Notes: generated by a model not told the origin, from the sequence alone. A stretch of 17,416 nt of DNA from JBFFXF01 sp041569895 (GCA_041569895.1 JBFFXF010000156.1:1-17416); one strand, 5' to 3'; shown: positions 6,756 through 15,700, numbered from the stretch's first letter. Made by a program: numbers and translations.

Positions 6756-6811
6756 GGCGCGGCCTCCAGTCGAAACCGCCGTGACGCAACTCCCTTCGTC
6801 TGCGGGGCCCC

Positions 6812-6839
6812 ATCGTACAGAAACAGACTGCGTCGGCAA
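6812..6839 (-). promoter_or_regulatory. Candidate promoter of the hydrolase-mgtE unit
   Basis: Read on the minus strand, TTGCCG (6839-6834) and TACGAT (6817-6812) are spaced by 16 bp, with 4 of 6 matches each. The predicted start is near 6805, about 50 nt before the ATG at 6755. It lies just downstream of the tRNA gene, so readthrough from the tRNA is an alternative. No riboswitch-like structure is apparent in the short leader. Confidence 0.35.
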
Positions 6840-6849
6840 GGGGGAGGGA

Positions 6850-6936
6850 TGGTGCCAGAGGTGGGACTCGAACCCACACGAGCCGAAGCTCACGAGATTT
6901 TGAATCTCGCGCGTCTGCCGATTCCGCCACTCTGGC
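6850..6936 (-). tRNA. tRNA-Leu (anticodon CAA)
   Basis: This is a class II tRNA with an encoded CCA end (6852-6850). Acceptor stem GCCAGAG (6936-6930) pairs perfectly with CTCTGGC (6860-6854). The anticodon stem CGAGA/TCTCG encloses loop TTCAAAA, giving anticodon CAA (plus-strand 6900-6902), which reads UUG. A long variable arm with a TTCGG loop and the T-loop GGTTCGAGTCC complete the leucine tRNA fold. Confidence 0.96.
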
Positions 6937-6953
6937 GCGGATGTCGTGTGTGT

Positions 6954-6982
6954 TTTGTATCCGCGCCTCGTGTCCGATTCAA
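6954..6982 (-). promoter_or_regulatory. Promoter of tRNA-Leu
   Basis: On the minus strand, TTGAAT (6982-6977) and TACAAA (6959-6954) are separated by 17 bp, each matching 4 of 6 consensus positions. The start would fall near 6947, about 11 nt before the mature tRNA. The -35 box overlaps the stop codon of the preceding membrane protein gene at 6979. Confidence 0.5.
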
Positions 6983-7725
6983 GCCGGGGGCGGGCCGAGC
7001 GGGTCGTGACCTCGCGCGGTCCACGGCTGTCGGGCGCGGGGCGGGCCGAGGATCTCGCGCAGCATGATGGCCTGCTCGATCGGCACGCCGAGGATGGTCT
7101 GCGCCGGCGATGTCTCGATGATCTCCGAGAGCGACAGCCAGCGCGGCGTGTCGTCGTCACGCGGCACGCCGGGCGACGTGGCGCTCTCGACGCGACGACC
7201 GACGACGCCCGGAAACTGGCGACCGGGCGCTCTCGCGCCGGGAGTCGGGGGCGGCGCCTCGACGCGTCTCATGGCGACCGGAAACGCGATCGGCATGCCG
7301 ATACGCTCCATCGGCGAGGCGTCCTCGACGGACTCCCAGTCGTAGTCCTTCCATCCGGTCTTCGAGACCGGACGCGCCGTGGTCGTGCGCTCCTCGCCGG
7401 GCCGGCGAAACTCCTGGTTCGGGGCCATCGTCGATTCGGCGCGCTTTTGCGGCTTCGTCTCGGCGGGGCGCTCGGCCTCGTCCCGGAGCGAGTCGAGGAA
7501 CTCGCGCAGCTCGCTCCCGATGCCTCCCTCCCGCGTTTCGCCCTCGGCCTCGTCCTCGAGCGCGGCCGGGCCGGCGCCGCCCTCGCCAGGCCTCCGGAGC
7601 GGTCGCCTGGCCTCCTGCTTCTTCTGCTCGGCTCGAGCGAACTGCGCGATGCCGTTCGCGATGGTGCTGACGATGAGGAAAACCAGCGCGATCATCCCGA
7701 TGTTCTTCATGATGAATTCGAGCAT
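6979..7725 (-). CDS. Membrane-anchored protein of unknown function, fourth gene of the floA operon
   Basis: I do not recognise a named family for this 248-aa protein. One N-terminal membrane helix (about 8-28) is followed by a basic KKQEARRP segment, a long acidic/proline-rich, probably disordered region (about 40-190), and a short predicted helical C-terminal module (196-232) with IIETSPAQTILGVPIEQAI then MLREILGPPRAR. A similar EILGPP ending seems to occur in other bacterial hypothetical proteins (from memory). The ATG at 7725 is preferred over the in-frame GTG two codons upstream, because GGAG sits 5 nt before the ATG but overlaps the GTG. It starts 13 bp after the floA stop, so it is probably a FloA/NfeD accessory, in the place of Bacillus yqfB but not evidently related to it. 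Confidence 0.7.
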   Translation of the reverse strand: MLEFIMKNIGMIALVFLIVSTIANGIAQFARAEQKKQEARRPLRRPGEGGAGPAALEDEAEGETREGGIGSELREFLDSLRDEAERPAETKPQKRAESTMAPNQEFRRPGEERTTTARPVSKTGWKDYDWESVEDASPMERIGMPIAFPVAMRRVEAPPPTPGARAPGRQFPGVVGRRVESATSPGVPRDDDTPRWLSLSEIIETSPAQTILGVPIEQAIMLREILGPPRARQPWTARGHDPLGPPPA

Positions 7726-7738
7726 CGCCACTCCATGC

Positions 7739-8854
7739 TCAGTTGCTGCGGCCCCGCTCGGCCGCGTCCTGCTCGCGCTTCTCCCGCACCGCGTCCTCGC
7801 CGCCGTCCTCGGCGCCGCTGCCGAGTCGGTTGCGCATGCGCGTGTCGGCCTGCACGTTCAGCAGGTTGTAGTAGTCCATGACGCCGAGGTTGCCGCCGCG
7901 GAACGCCTCCGCGATCGCCTTCGGGATCTCCGCCTCGGCGAGGATCACCTTGGCGCGGTTCTCGCGCTGCAGGGCCTCCATCTCCTGGGCCCGGGCCACG
8001 GCGCGGGCGCGCTGCGCCTCGGCCTCGGCCTGCGCCTGACGGCGCTGCGCCTCGGCCTGGTCGGTCATCAGCTTGGCGCCGATGTTCTCGCCGACGTCGA
8101 TATCCGCGACGTCTATCGAGACGATCTCGAAGGCCGTGCCGGCGTCGAGCCCCTCGTCGAGGACCTTCCTCGACAGTCGCGAGGGGTTGGCGAGCACCTC
8201 CTTGTGGTCCTCCGCCATGCCGATCGCCGCGACGATCCCCTGACCGACGCGGGCCACGACCGTCTCCTCGGTGGCGCCGCCGACGAGCCGCTGCAGGTTC
8301 GTCCGCACGGTGACGCGCGCCTTGCACCTGAGCTGGATGCCGTTTTTCGACACGCCGTCGATGGTGCTCTGCGGGCTGGCCGCGTGGGGACAGTCGATGA
8401 CCTTCGGGTTGACGCTGGTGCGCACCGCGTCGAGCACGTCGCGCCCGGCGAGATCGATCGCCGTGGCGCGCTCGAACGACAGATCGATGCCGGCGCGTGA
8501 CGCCGCGACGAGCGCCTGGATGACGACGCGAATGTTGCCGCGAGCGAGCACGTGCGCCTGCAGCTTCTCGAGGTCCACGGGGGAGCCGGCCTTGGTCGCG
8601 GTGACCATGGCGTCGACGATGACGCGCGCGGGCACCCTGCGCAGGTACATGCCGACGAAGTCGAGCACCTTGATGTGGCAGCCGCTCGACATCGCCTGCA
8701 GGTAGAGCTTGCCGAAGGTGATGAAGAAAAGCGCCAGCGCGACGACGATGAAGCCGAGAACCGCGAGGGCGATGATCTGCCAGAGTTGCCAATCCCCCGG
8801 AGCGGCGCCACGGCCCAGAATCGAGGTGATGAGTGAAGCGCTGAATATCGTCAT
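7739..8854 (-). CDS. floA: Flotillin-like protein FloA
   Basis: This 371-aa SPFH-superfamily scaffold of bacterial functional membrane microdomains is somewhat longer than Bacillus FloA/YqfA (about 331 aa). An N-terminal membrane segment (about 25-47) is followed by the characteristic GKLYLQAMSSG and the SPFH core, with STIDGVSKNGIQL and VTVRTNLQRLVGGATEETVVARVG. An Ala/Glu/Arg-rich coiled coil with EA repeats (AEAQRRQAQAEAEAQRARA) drives oligomerisation, and VMDYYNLLNVQADTRMR lies near the end. The extra length is a charged tail. The ATG overlaps the upstream NfeD stop in an ATGA, so the two are translationally coupled. It should sit on the inner face of the membrane with the NfeD proteins. 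Confidence 0.93.
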   Translation of the reverse strand: MTIFSASLITSILGRGAAPGDWQLWQIIALAVLGFIVVALALFFITFGKLYLQAMSSGCHIKVLDFVGMYLRRVPARVIVDAMVTATKAGSPVDLEKLQAHVLARGNIRVVIQALVAASRAGIDLSFERATAIDLAGRDVLDAVRTSVNPKVIDCPHAASPQSTIDGVSKNGIQLRCKARVTVRTNLQRLVGGATEETVVARVGQGIVAAIGMAEDHKEVLANPSRLSRKVLDEGLDAGTAFEIVSIDVADIDVGENIGAKLMTDQAEAQRRQAQAEAEAQRARAVARAQEMEALQRENRAKVILAEAEIPKAIAEAFRGGNLGVMDYYNLLNVQADTRMRNRLGSGAEDGGEDAVREKREQDAAERGRSN

Positions 8855-9339
8855 GAGCTCGTGATTCCTTCCATGCGGCGGACGACGACGCGATTGCCGG
8901 AGACCTCGACGACGGTGACCGGCTCCTCCTTGTCGATGAAGTCGCCGACCGAGACGACGTCCACCTTCTTGCCGTCGATCAACGCCATGCCGGCGGGGCG
9001 CAGGGAGGTGACCGTCGTGCCGGACTTGCCGAGGAGGTCAGGTTTGATGCGCGTGTCGACGGAGCTCGACGTGTCCGGCGTCATGGCACCCCTGAAGTTG
9101 ATCCGCTTCATGATGAAGTAGAGGATCAGGATGCCGTAGCCCCCGAACCCGATCATCGAGAGCACCGCCCACGTCCCGTGGTCCTGCACGTACAGGCCGA
9201 AGGCGCCGAAAATCGTGCAGGCCACTGCCAGGATACCAAGAACACCCCCCGATGGGATGAAAACTTCGAGGAAAAGCAGCAGGAACCCGACGATCAGGAA
9301 CCCGCAGGAGACGAAGAAATCGCGGTACAGACTCTCCAT
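8851..9339 (-). CDS. Short NfeD-family membrane protein
   Basis: This 162-aa NfeD protein is the short form lacking the ClpP-like domain. Membrane segments lie at about 8-27, 32-52 and 57-76, with LEVFIPSGGVLGI (24-36) matching the NfeD LE-FIPS-G-LG motif. A C-terminal OB-fold domain (about 101-157) contains LLGKSGTTVTSLRPAG and VGDFIDK. The OB part is clearly similar to the C terminus of the neighbouring long NfeD, so the two are paralogues. The stop overlaps floA by 4 bp (ATGA), and the gene lies 65 bp after the long NfeD gene. NfeD proteins are established genomic and functional partners of SPFH/flotillin proteins. Confidence 0.92.
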   Translation of the reverse strand: MESLYRDFFVSCGFLIVGFLLLFLEVFIPSGGVLGILAVACTIFGAFGLYVQDHGTWAVLSMIGFGGYGILILYFIMKRINFRGAMTPDTSSSVDTRIKPDLLGKSGTTVTSLRPAGMALIDGKKVDVVSVGDFIDKEEPVTVVEVSGNRVVVRRMEGITSS

Positions 9340-9404
9340 GGCGACCCGATCATCCCGATCACTTCAGCCGCTCCCCCCTCGAGACAGGCGCCACGACCCC
9401 GGGG

Positions 9405-11123
9405 TCACGTCGCGCCGGCGCCGGAGGAACCCCCTCCCGGACGCCGCCGCACGACGGCCCGGAAGACGCTCGCATCGACCACCTCGACAGATTCGCCCTT
9501 CTCGATGAAGTCCCCCTCGGCGACGACATCGAGCAGACGTCCCTCGATCTCGACCTTCCCGGCGGGGCGCAACGGCGTCACCACGACGCCGGTCTTTCCC
9601 AGGAGCATCGACGTCCGCTCCTGCTCCTCGACGATGTTGTCGGCGTTCGGAATCCCCTGGATCGCCGCGTTCGAGATCAGACCGCTGCGGTTGAAGAAGC
9701 TCGAGCGCGGCAGGAATCGGAGCAGGAGGTAAAACACCCCGAAGCCGGCGCCGAGCGCGGTCACCAGGACGGTGATCGCGGTGCCCACGGTCATCGTCGC
9801 GGCGCCGGTGGCGTCGCCCGGCGGCGCCATGGCGAGGACGAGGCTGACGAACATGATGATGAGCCCGAAGAGCCCGAAGAAGATCACCCCGGGCAGCACG
9901 AAGAGCTCGATCACCACCATGCCCGTCCCCATCAGGAAGAGCACCAGCTCGAACCAGTTCGTCGTCGGCGCGTTGACGCCGGTGACGTCGTACGCCGGGA
10001 ACATGCCGCCGACGAAGAAGAGCAGGAAGCACACCCCGCTGCACGCGATCGGGATGAACGTCCCGGGCATCTTGAACTCGAGGACGAGGCCGAGGAACGC
10101 GAACAGCAGGAGCAGAAAGCGCGTCACCGGGTGGTTGAGGAAGTTGATCAGCGTCTTGCCCTCGATCGACGTCGACCCCATCGGTCCCTGATACTCGTCG
10201 ATGACGTTTGAGCTCGCGACGGCGATGCGCAGCGCGTCGAGAAGCTCCGAGCGGCCGCGGTCGTCGAACCGATTGGCGAGCACGACGTCCGCGACGCCGT
10301 ACTCCTTCGCCTGCGCGGTCGTCAGCGTCAACCGCTCACCCCTCGGCGCGATCTCCGTCTTGTCGACGATGCGCAGGCGCATCTTCTCGACCAGGTCCTT
10401 CTGGCGCTCGCGCAGGATCGCCTCGCTCATGATCTGGACATCGTTCTCGAGGTTGTTGCCGACCTGGCGCTGGAGCTCGACGCGGAAGATCGGGCTGTGG
10501 AACTTCGAGATCAACGCCTCGGCGAGCGAGGAGTCGATCCGTGGCCGTCGAACCGCCTCCTGCGCGAAGAGCGAGCGAGCGCGTCGCGCGTCGTTCTCAT
10601 CGTCGTCGTCGACCGCGGCCTCCGGATCGTCGAGGTACCCGATGCGGGCGCCCTCTCCCAAGGCGACCTTGCGGCAGGCCAGGGCGACGAGCGCGGCGCC
10701 GTTGGCGGCCTGGTCGCCGTGATCGATGTGCGCGATGGTCGTCTTCCTGATGCTCGCGAGCCGCTCGGCGATGCGCTCCACCGGGCCGAGGTCGCCGCCG
10801 GCGACGCCCCGGCTCGCGATGCGCACGACGACGAAGCGAATCTCCGGATCGGACTCGAGCTGACCCGTCAGGCGCTTCTCCCAGCGGTCGACGACGTCGG
10901 CGGTGATCAGCCCGTCCGGCGGCATCAGGTACGAGATGAACACCTTGCCGTCGGTGAGCTCGCGCTCCTCGGGGCCGAGCTTGACCGCATCCTCTTGCCC
11001 GGTCGCCGGCTGCGGGCCCACGGCCGCCGCCACGCCGAGCGCCAGCGCGGCGATCAGGGGGGAACGCCGCCGGTCAGGGCGGCATCGCTGCGGGCGGCGG
11101 GCTGGTCGGGCTGCGTAAACCAT
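9405..11123 (-). CDS. Long NfeD protein with degenerate ClpP-like serine protease domain
   Basis: This 572-aa protein is YqeZ-like, the long (1a-type) NfeD. An Arg-rich signal peptide (about 1-42) leads into an extracytoplasmic ClpP/Crotonase-like domain (about 55-300). Membrane helices follow at about 333-349, 354-372, 391-411, 413-432 and 445-470, then a C-terminal OB-fold (about 505-562). In active members the nucleophile sits in a G-x-A-x-S-A-G turn; here the matching DQAANGAAL (137-145) has Asn141 at the Ser position. The strand normally reading DTPGG reads RIASRG. Proteolysis is therefore unlikely. The ATG at 11123 keeps the whole signal peptide, but no Shine-Dalgarno precedes it. It is the first gene of the nfeD-nfeD-floA operon. 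Confidence 0.88.
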   Translation of the reverse strand: MVYAARPARRPQRCRPDRRRSPLIAALALGVAAAVGPQPATGQEDAVKLGPEERELTDGKVFISYLMPPDGLITADVVDRWEKRLTGQLESDPEIRFVVVRIASRGVAGGDLGPVERIAERLASIRKTTIAHIDHGDQAANGAALVALACRKVALGEGARIGYLDDPEAAVDDDDENDARRARSLFAQEAVRRPRIDSSLAEALISKFHSPIFRVELQRQVGNNLENDVQIMSEAILRERQKDLVEKMRLRIVDKTEIAPRGERLTLTTAQAKEYGVADVVLANRFDDRGRSELLDALRIAVASSNVIDEYQGPMGSTSIEGKTLINFLNHPVTRFLLLLFAFLGLVLEFKMPGTFIPIACSGVCFLLFFVGGMFPAYDVTGVNAPTTNWFELVLFLMGTGMVVIELFVLPGVIFFGLFGLIIMFVSLVLAMAPPGDATGAATMTVGTAITVLVTALGAGFGVFYLLLRFLPRSSFFNRSGLISNAAIQGIPNADNIVEEQERTSMLLGKTGVVVTPLRPAGKVEIEGRLLDVVAEGDFIEKGESVEVVDASVFRAVVRRRPGGGSSGAGAT

Positions 11124-11132
11124 TATTTTTTA

Positions 11133-11163
11133 GAATCTTAGGGCAGAAACTCTGCCTTCATTC
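11133..11163. promoter_or_regulatory. Operator-like inverted repeat at the nfeD-floA promoter
   Basis: GGCAGA (11142-11147) and TCTGCC (11151-11156) form a perfect 6-bp dyad around AAC. An outer pair GAAT (11133-11136) / ATTC (11160-11163) extends it symmetrically. The dyad overlaps the -10 box and predicted start (about 11153) of the minus-strand promoter, as a repressor site would. As RNA it could also be a small hairpin at the 5' end. No T-tract follows on the minus strand, so it is not a terminator there. Confidence 0.5.
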
Positions 11164-11188
11164 TGGTGTGCTTTCCGGGCCTTGTCAA
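11160..11188 (-). promoter_or_regulatory. Sigma70-like promoter of the nfeD-floA operon
   Basis: A perfect -35 TTGACA (11188-11183) and CAGAAT -10 (11165-11160, 4 of 6) are spaced by 17 bp, in a locally AT-rich island within GC-rich surroundings. The start near 11153 leaves a leader of about 30 nt. The -35 box is only 17 bp past the DUF1501 stop codon, and no terminator separates the two transcription units. Confidence 0.7.
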
Positions 11189-11205
11189 AGTAAATAATCC
11201 CGCAC

Positions 11206-12714
11206 TCAGGCGAGGATCTCGCGCACCGGATGCGCTTCCTCGACACCGGTCAATCGGACGTCGAGGCCCTGATGCTTGACGCTCAGCCGGCGGTGGTCGA
11301 TCCCCAGGCTGTGGAGGATGGTCGCGTTCAGGTCGTGGATGTGGACCGGGTCGCGGACGATGTTGTAGCTGAATTCGTCGGTCTCACCGTGCACGACGCC
11401 GCCCCGGACGCCGCCGCCGGCCATCCAGATCGTGAAGCAGCGCGGGTGGTGGTCGCGGCCGTAGTTCTCCTTGCTGAGCGCCCCCTGGCAGTAGATCGTC
11501 CGTCCGAACTCGCCTCCCCAGATGACCAGCGTGTCCTCGAGCATGCCGCGGCGCTTGAGGTCGGTGAGCAGGGCGTAGCAGGCCTGGTCGATGTCGCGGC
11601 TCTGATTGCGGATGTCCTTCGGCAGGTTGCCGTGCTGGTCCCAGCCGCGGTGGAAGATCTGCACGAACCGCACGCCGCGCTCGGCGAGCCGCCGCGCGAG
11701 CAGACAGCTGTGGGCGAAGGTGCCGCCCTTGCGCGCGTCCGGCCCGTAAAGATCCATCACCGACTCCGGCTCGCCGGAGAGGTCGGTGAGCTCGGGCACC
11801 GAGCTCTGCATGCGGAACGCCATCTCGTACTGCGCGATTCGCGTCTGCGTCTCGGGGTCGCCGACCTCGTCGTGGAGGCGCCGGTTCATGCGCGCGAGCG
11901 AGTCGAGCATGCGGCGTCGCGCGCGCGCGCTGACGCCCGGCGGGTTGTTCAGGTAGAGCACGGGATCGCCGCTGCTCCGAAGCAGCACTCCCTGGTGCTT
12001 CGAGGGCAGGAAGCCGGCTCCCCAGAGCCGATTGTAGAGCGCCTGCGCGTCGCGCCGTCCGGTCCAGGTCGCGTTGAGGACGACGAACGTCGGCAGGTTG
12101 TCGTTCCGGCTGCCGAGCCCGTAGCTGAGCCACGCGCCGAGGCTCGGTCGGCCGGGGATCTGGTTGCCCGTCTGGATGTACGTGATCGCCGGATCGTGGT
12201 TGATCGCCTCGGTATGCACCGTCCGCACGATCGCGAGGTCGTCGACGACGCGCGCCGTGTAGGGCAGGAGCTCGCTCACCCACGCGCCGGAGCGGCCGTG
12301 ACGCTGGAACTCGAAGATCGAGGGCGCGATCGGGAAGCGCGCCTGGCCCGACGTCATCGTCGTCAGCCGCTGACCCATGCGGATCGAATCGGGCAGGTCC
12401 TTGTCGTACCGCTCGCGCATCGCGGGCTTGTAATCGAAGAGGTCGATCTGCGAGGGCGCGCCCGACATGAAGAGGTAGATGGCGCGTCTGGCGCGCGGCG
12501 CGAAGTGGGGGAGCCCCGGCAGGCCCGGGCTCCCCGGCAGTCCCGGCGTCTCGAGCTCGCGCCTCGACGCGGTGACGACCGGCTCCGCGCCGTGCGCGCG
12601 CCGCGACTCGGCGAGCGCGAGCGACGTCAGCGCCGCGACGCCGAGGCCCTTGAACGAACGGCCGAAGAACTGGCGGCGGGTCTCGTAGCGGATGTATTCG
12701 CCGATCGGGTCCAT
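11206..12714 (-). CDS. DUF1501 family protein, Tat-exported
   Basis: DUF1501 proteins have a sulfatase/alkaline-phosphatase-like fold and in planctomycetes are nearly always paired with DUF1549/DUF1553 proteins; their substrate is unknown. This 502-aa copy has a twin-arginine signal, RRQFFGRSFKGLG from residue 13 with a hydrophobic stretch to about 35. Conserved features follow: FMSGAPSQIDLFDYKP (82-97), HRGWDQHGN near the middle of the second half, GGEFGRT, and NYGRDHHPRCFTIWMAGGGV. Their His/Asp residues probably bind metal. A collagen-like GLPGSPGLPGLP stretch (58-69) sits between the signal and the domain. It starts 9 bp after the stop of the DUF1549/1553 gene, so the two form an operon. 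Confidence 0.93.
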   Translation of the reverse strand: MDPIGEYIRYETRRQFFGRSFKGLGVAALTSLALAESRRAHGAEPVVTASRRELETPGLPGSPGLPGLPHFAPRARRAIYLFMSGAPSQIDLFDYKPAMRERYDKDLPDSIRMGQRLTTMTSGQARFPIAPSIFEFQRHGRSGAWVSELLPYTARVVDDLAIVRTVHTEAINHDPAITYIQTGNQIPGRPSLGAWLSYGLGSRNDNLPTFVVLNATWTGRRDAQALYNRLWGAGFLPSKHQGVLLRSSGDPVLYLNNPPGVSARARRRMLDSLARMNRRLHDEVGDPETQTRIAQYEMAFRMQSSVPELTDLSGEPESVMDLYGPDARKGGTFAHSCLLARRLAERGVRFVQIFHRGWDQHGNLPKDIRNQSRDIDQACYALLTDLKRRGMLEDTLVIWGGEFGRTIYCQGALSKENYGRDHHPRCFTIWMAGGGVRGGVVHGETDEFSYNIVRDPVHIHDLNATILHSLGIDHRRLSVKHQGLDVRLTGVEEAHPVREILA

Positions 12715-12723
12715 GGCTGCGCT

Positions 12724-15700
12724 TCAGCTCTTGTTGATGACCTCGTCGAGGTTGAGGATCAGGTTGCCGACCACCGTCCACGCGGCGAGCTCGACCGGGT
12801 CGAGCGCCGGGTCGGGCTTCGAGTCGCCGACCGAGATCAGCGCGCGCGCCGCCTCGGCGTCCTCGCGGAACTCGGCGAGACTGCCCTCGAGCGTCGCCAG
12901 CAGGTCCTCGAGATCGCGCTCTCCCGGCGGGCGCGCGGTGGCGATTTCGAACATCACGCTCGCCCGTTCGCGCGCCGTCGTGGCCGGCAGGCGCAGCACG
13001 CGCTGCGCGAGGTGGCGGGCCGCCTCGACGTACTGCGTGTCGTTCATCATCAGCAGCGCCTGCAGCGGCGTGTTGGTTCGCTCGCGTCGCACGGTGCAGG
13101 CCTCGCGCGACGGCGCGTCGAGCGTGCCCATCATCGGCGGCGGCGCCGTGCGCTTCCAGAAGGTGTAGACGCTGCGGCGGTAGATCTTGCTGCCGTCGTC
13201 CTGCTCGAAGCGCGCCGTGTTGCTGCTGGTGTACGCGACGGCGTACCAGAGACCCGGCGGCTGGGGCGGCTTGACGCTCGGCCCGCCGATGGTGTCGACG
13301 AGCAGGCCCGAGAGCGCCAGCGCCTGGTCGCGCAGCATCTCGGCGTCGAGCCGGTATCTCGGTCCGCGCGCGAGCAGCCGGTTCGCGGGATCGCGCCGGG
13401 AGAGCTCCGGCGTGACGCGCGCTGACTGACGGTACGTCGCCGAGGTCACCAGCAGCCGCTGCATGAGCTTCACCTCCCAGCCGGTGCGCACGAGCTCGGT
13501 CGCGAGCCAGTCGAGGAGCTCGGGGTGGCTCGGCGGCTCGCCCTGGCTGCCGAAGTCCTCGAGAGTCTTGACGAGCCCGACGCCGAACTTCTGGTGCCAG
13601 AAACCGTTCACGGCGACGCGCGCCGTGAGCGGATGCGAGGGGTCGACGAGCCAGCGCGCCAGGCCGAGCCGGTTCGGCGGCGCGTCCTGCGGCATCGGCG
13701 GCAGCATCGCCGGAGTGCCCGGCGTCACCTCCTCGCGCGGCTGATCGTACTGGCCGCGCTCGAGGACGTGCGCCGGGCGTCGCTCGGCGCGCTCCCCCAT
13801 GACGAGCGTCGTGGCCGTCTGCCTCGAGAGCGCGTCGCGCTCCGCGCGCAGCGACGCCAGTCCTTCCGTCAGGGCGCGATACTCGGGATCGGAGCCCTTC
13901 AGGTAGTGGTCGCGGAGGGTCGCCAGCTGTTCCTCGCTGCGCTTCTCGGACGGCGTCGCGAGGATCTCGGCGATTGGATCGCTGCCGGCGAGCGTCGCCA
14001 CCTCGGCGACGGTCAGCGCCCGGTCGTAGATGCGGACATCATCGACGGCGCCGCCGCGGAACACGGAGTCATTGCCGCTGCGCTGGCCGACGAGCAACGG
14101 CACCCCGGTGCGCGTCGTCTCGCCGCCGAGGCTGTCGTTGTTGACCTCGAGCTGCCTCGACGCGCCGTCGACGTACACCCGGACCCCGCCCGCCTTGCGC
14201 GAGCCATCGTAGGTCACGAAGACGTGGTGCCATCGGTTCGGCTCGAGCGCGTCATCCTTCGTGGTCGCCTTGATGGCGACGTCGGACCAGCGATGGATCA
14301 GGTGCATCGCCACCTTGCGTCCGACGACGTAGAGGTCCCAGCCGCGGTGAGCGTCAGCGGGATTCATGCGGGCGATCGGCGCGCCTGTGACGTCGCCGGG
14401 GGTGCGGATCCAGGCGCCGTAGCTGAACGCGCGGTCCGCCTCGAAGTCGCCCGCGGCGCCGAGGTCGACCGGGCTCGCGTCGACGAGGACGGCGCGGCCG
14501 ACCTTGCCCTCGATCGAGCCCGCGCCCTCGCCGTCGAGCGGGAAGTGGGCCACCAGGCCCGGCGGCGGCTCGCGCTTCAGTTCGCGCTGCTCGCTCTCGC
14601 GCACCCATGCCTCGAACGCGTCGCGCTTCTCGGAGGCGCGAGCGACGCGCTCCGCCTCGACGCCGGCGATGCGCTCGTCGAGCTTGGCGAGCTCCTCCTC
14701 GACGCCCGGCAGGTAGACCTCGACGATCGGCGGCACCTGCGGCTTGTTGCCGTCCATCGCCGGCTCGGCGACGTTGTTGAAGAAGGCGAACAGACGATAG
14801 AACTCGCGCTGCGAGATGGGGTCGAACTTGTGCTCGTGGCACACCGCGCAGCCGGCGGTCAGTCCCATGAACACCGTCGACGTCGTCTCGACGCGATCGA
14901 CGGCGTACCGCACCAGCCACTCCTCGGCGATCGCTCCGCCCTCGCTGGTGGTGACGTTGCACCGGTTGAAACCCGTGGCGATGCGCTGCTCGAGCGTCGG
15001 CTCCGGCAGGAGGTCTCCCGCCAGCTGCTCGATGGCGAAGCGATCGAAGCTGATGCCGCGGTTGTAGGCGTCGATCACCCAGTCGCGGTACGGCCACATG
15101 ATCCGCAGGTTGTCGAGGTGCAGCCCGTGCGTGTCTCCGTAACGCGCCGCGTCGAGCCAGAAGCGCGCCATGTGCTCGCCGAAACGCGGCGACGCGAGCA
15201 ATCGATCGACGAGACGCTCGTACGCGTCGGGATTGGTGTCGGCGACGAAGGCACGCACCTCGTCCAGCTCCGGCGGAAGGCCGGTGAGATCGAAGGTGAC
15301 GCGGCGGATCAGCGTGTGCCGGTCCGCTTCATTCGCCGGCGTGATCCCCTCGCGCTCGAGTCGCGCCGCGACGAACGCATCGATCGGACTGCGAAGGCGA
15401 GCGCGATCGGAGACCGACGGCGTCTCGGGGCGACGCGGCGCGACGAACGCCCAGTGGTCCTGCCACGTCGCGCCCTCGGCGATCCATCGCCGAATCAGCT
15501 CGACCTGCTGCGCCGAGAGCGACTTGCCGGATTCCACCGGCGGCATGCGGTCCTCGACGTCCTTCGCCGCGATCCTCAGGAAGAGCTCGCTCTCCTCGGG
15601 CTTGCCGGGGACGACCGCCGCTCGCTTGCCCTCTCGTGTCGCCAGCGCGCCCTCGTGCAGGTCGAGACGCAGTTTCGCCTTTCGTTCCCGGTGGTCGGGA

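Noticed and set aside
6756..6849. Magnesium riboswitch (M-box type) before the hydrolase-mgtE unit
   Set aside because: The leader is only about 50-90 nt with no extended helical layout, too short for the known Mg2+ riboswitches.
6756..7160. Upstream extension of the hydrolase frame
   Set aside because: It reads through the tRNA-Leu gene and into the end of the preceding gene. A strong ribosome site marks 6755 as the start.
11142..11156. Intrinsic terminator for the DUF1501 operon
   Set aside because: On the minus strand the 6-bp stem is followed by CTAAGATTC and an A-run, not a T-tract, and it overlaps the next operon's promoter. It fits an operator better.
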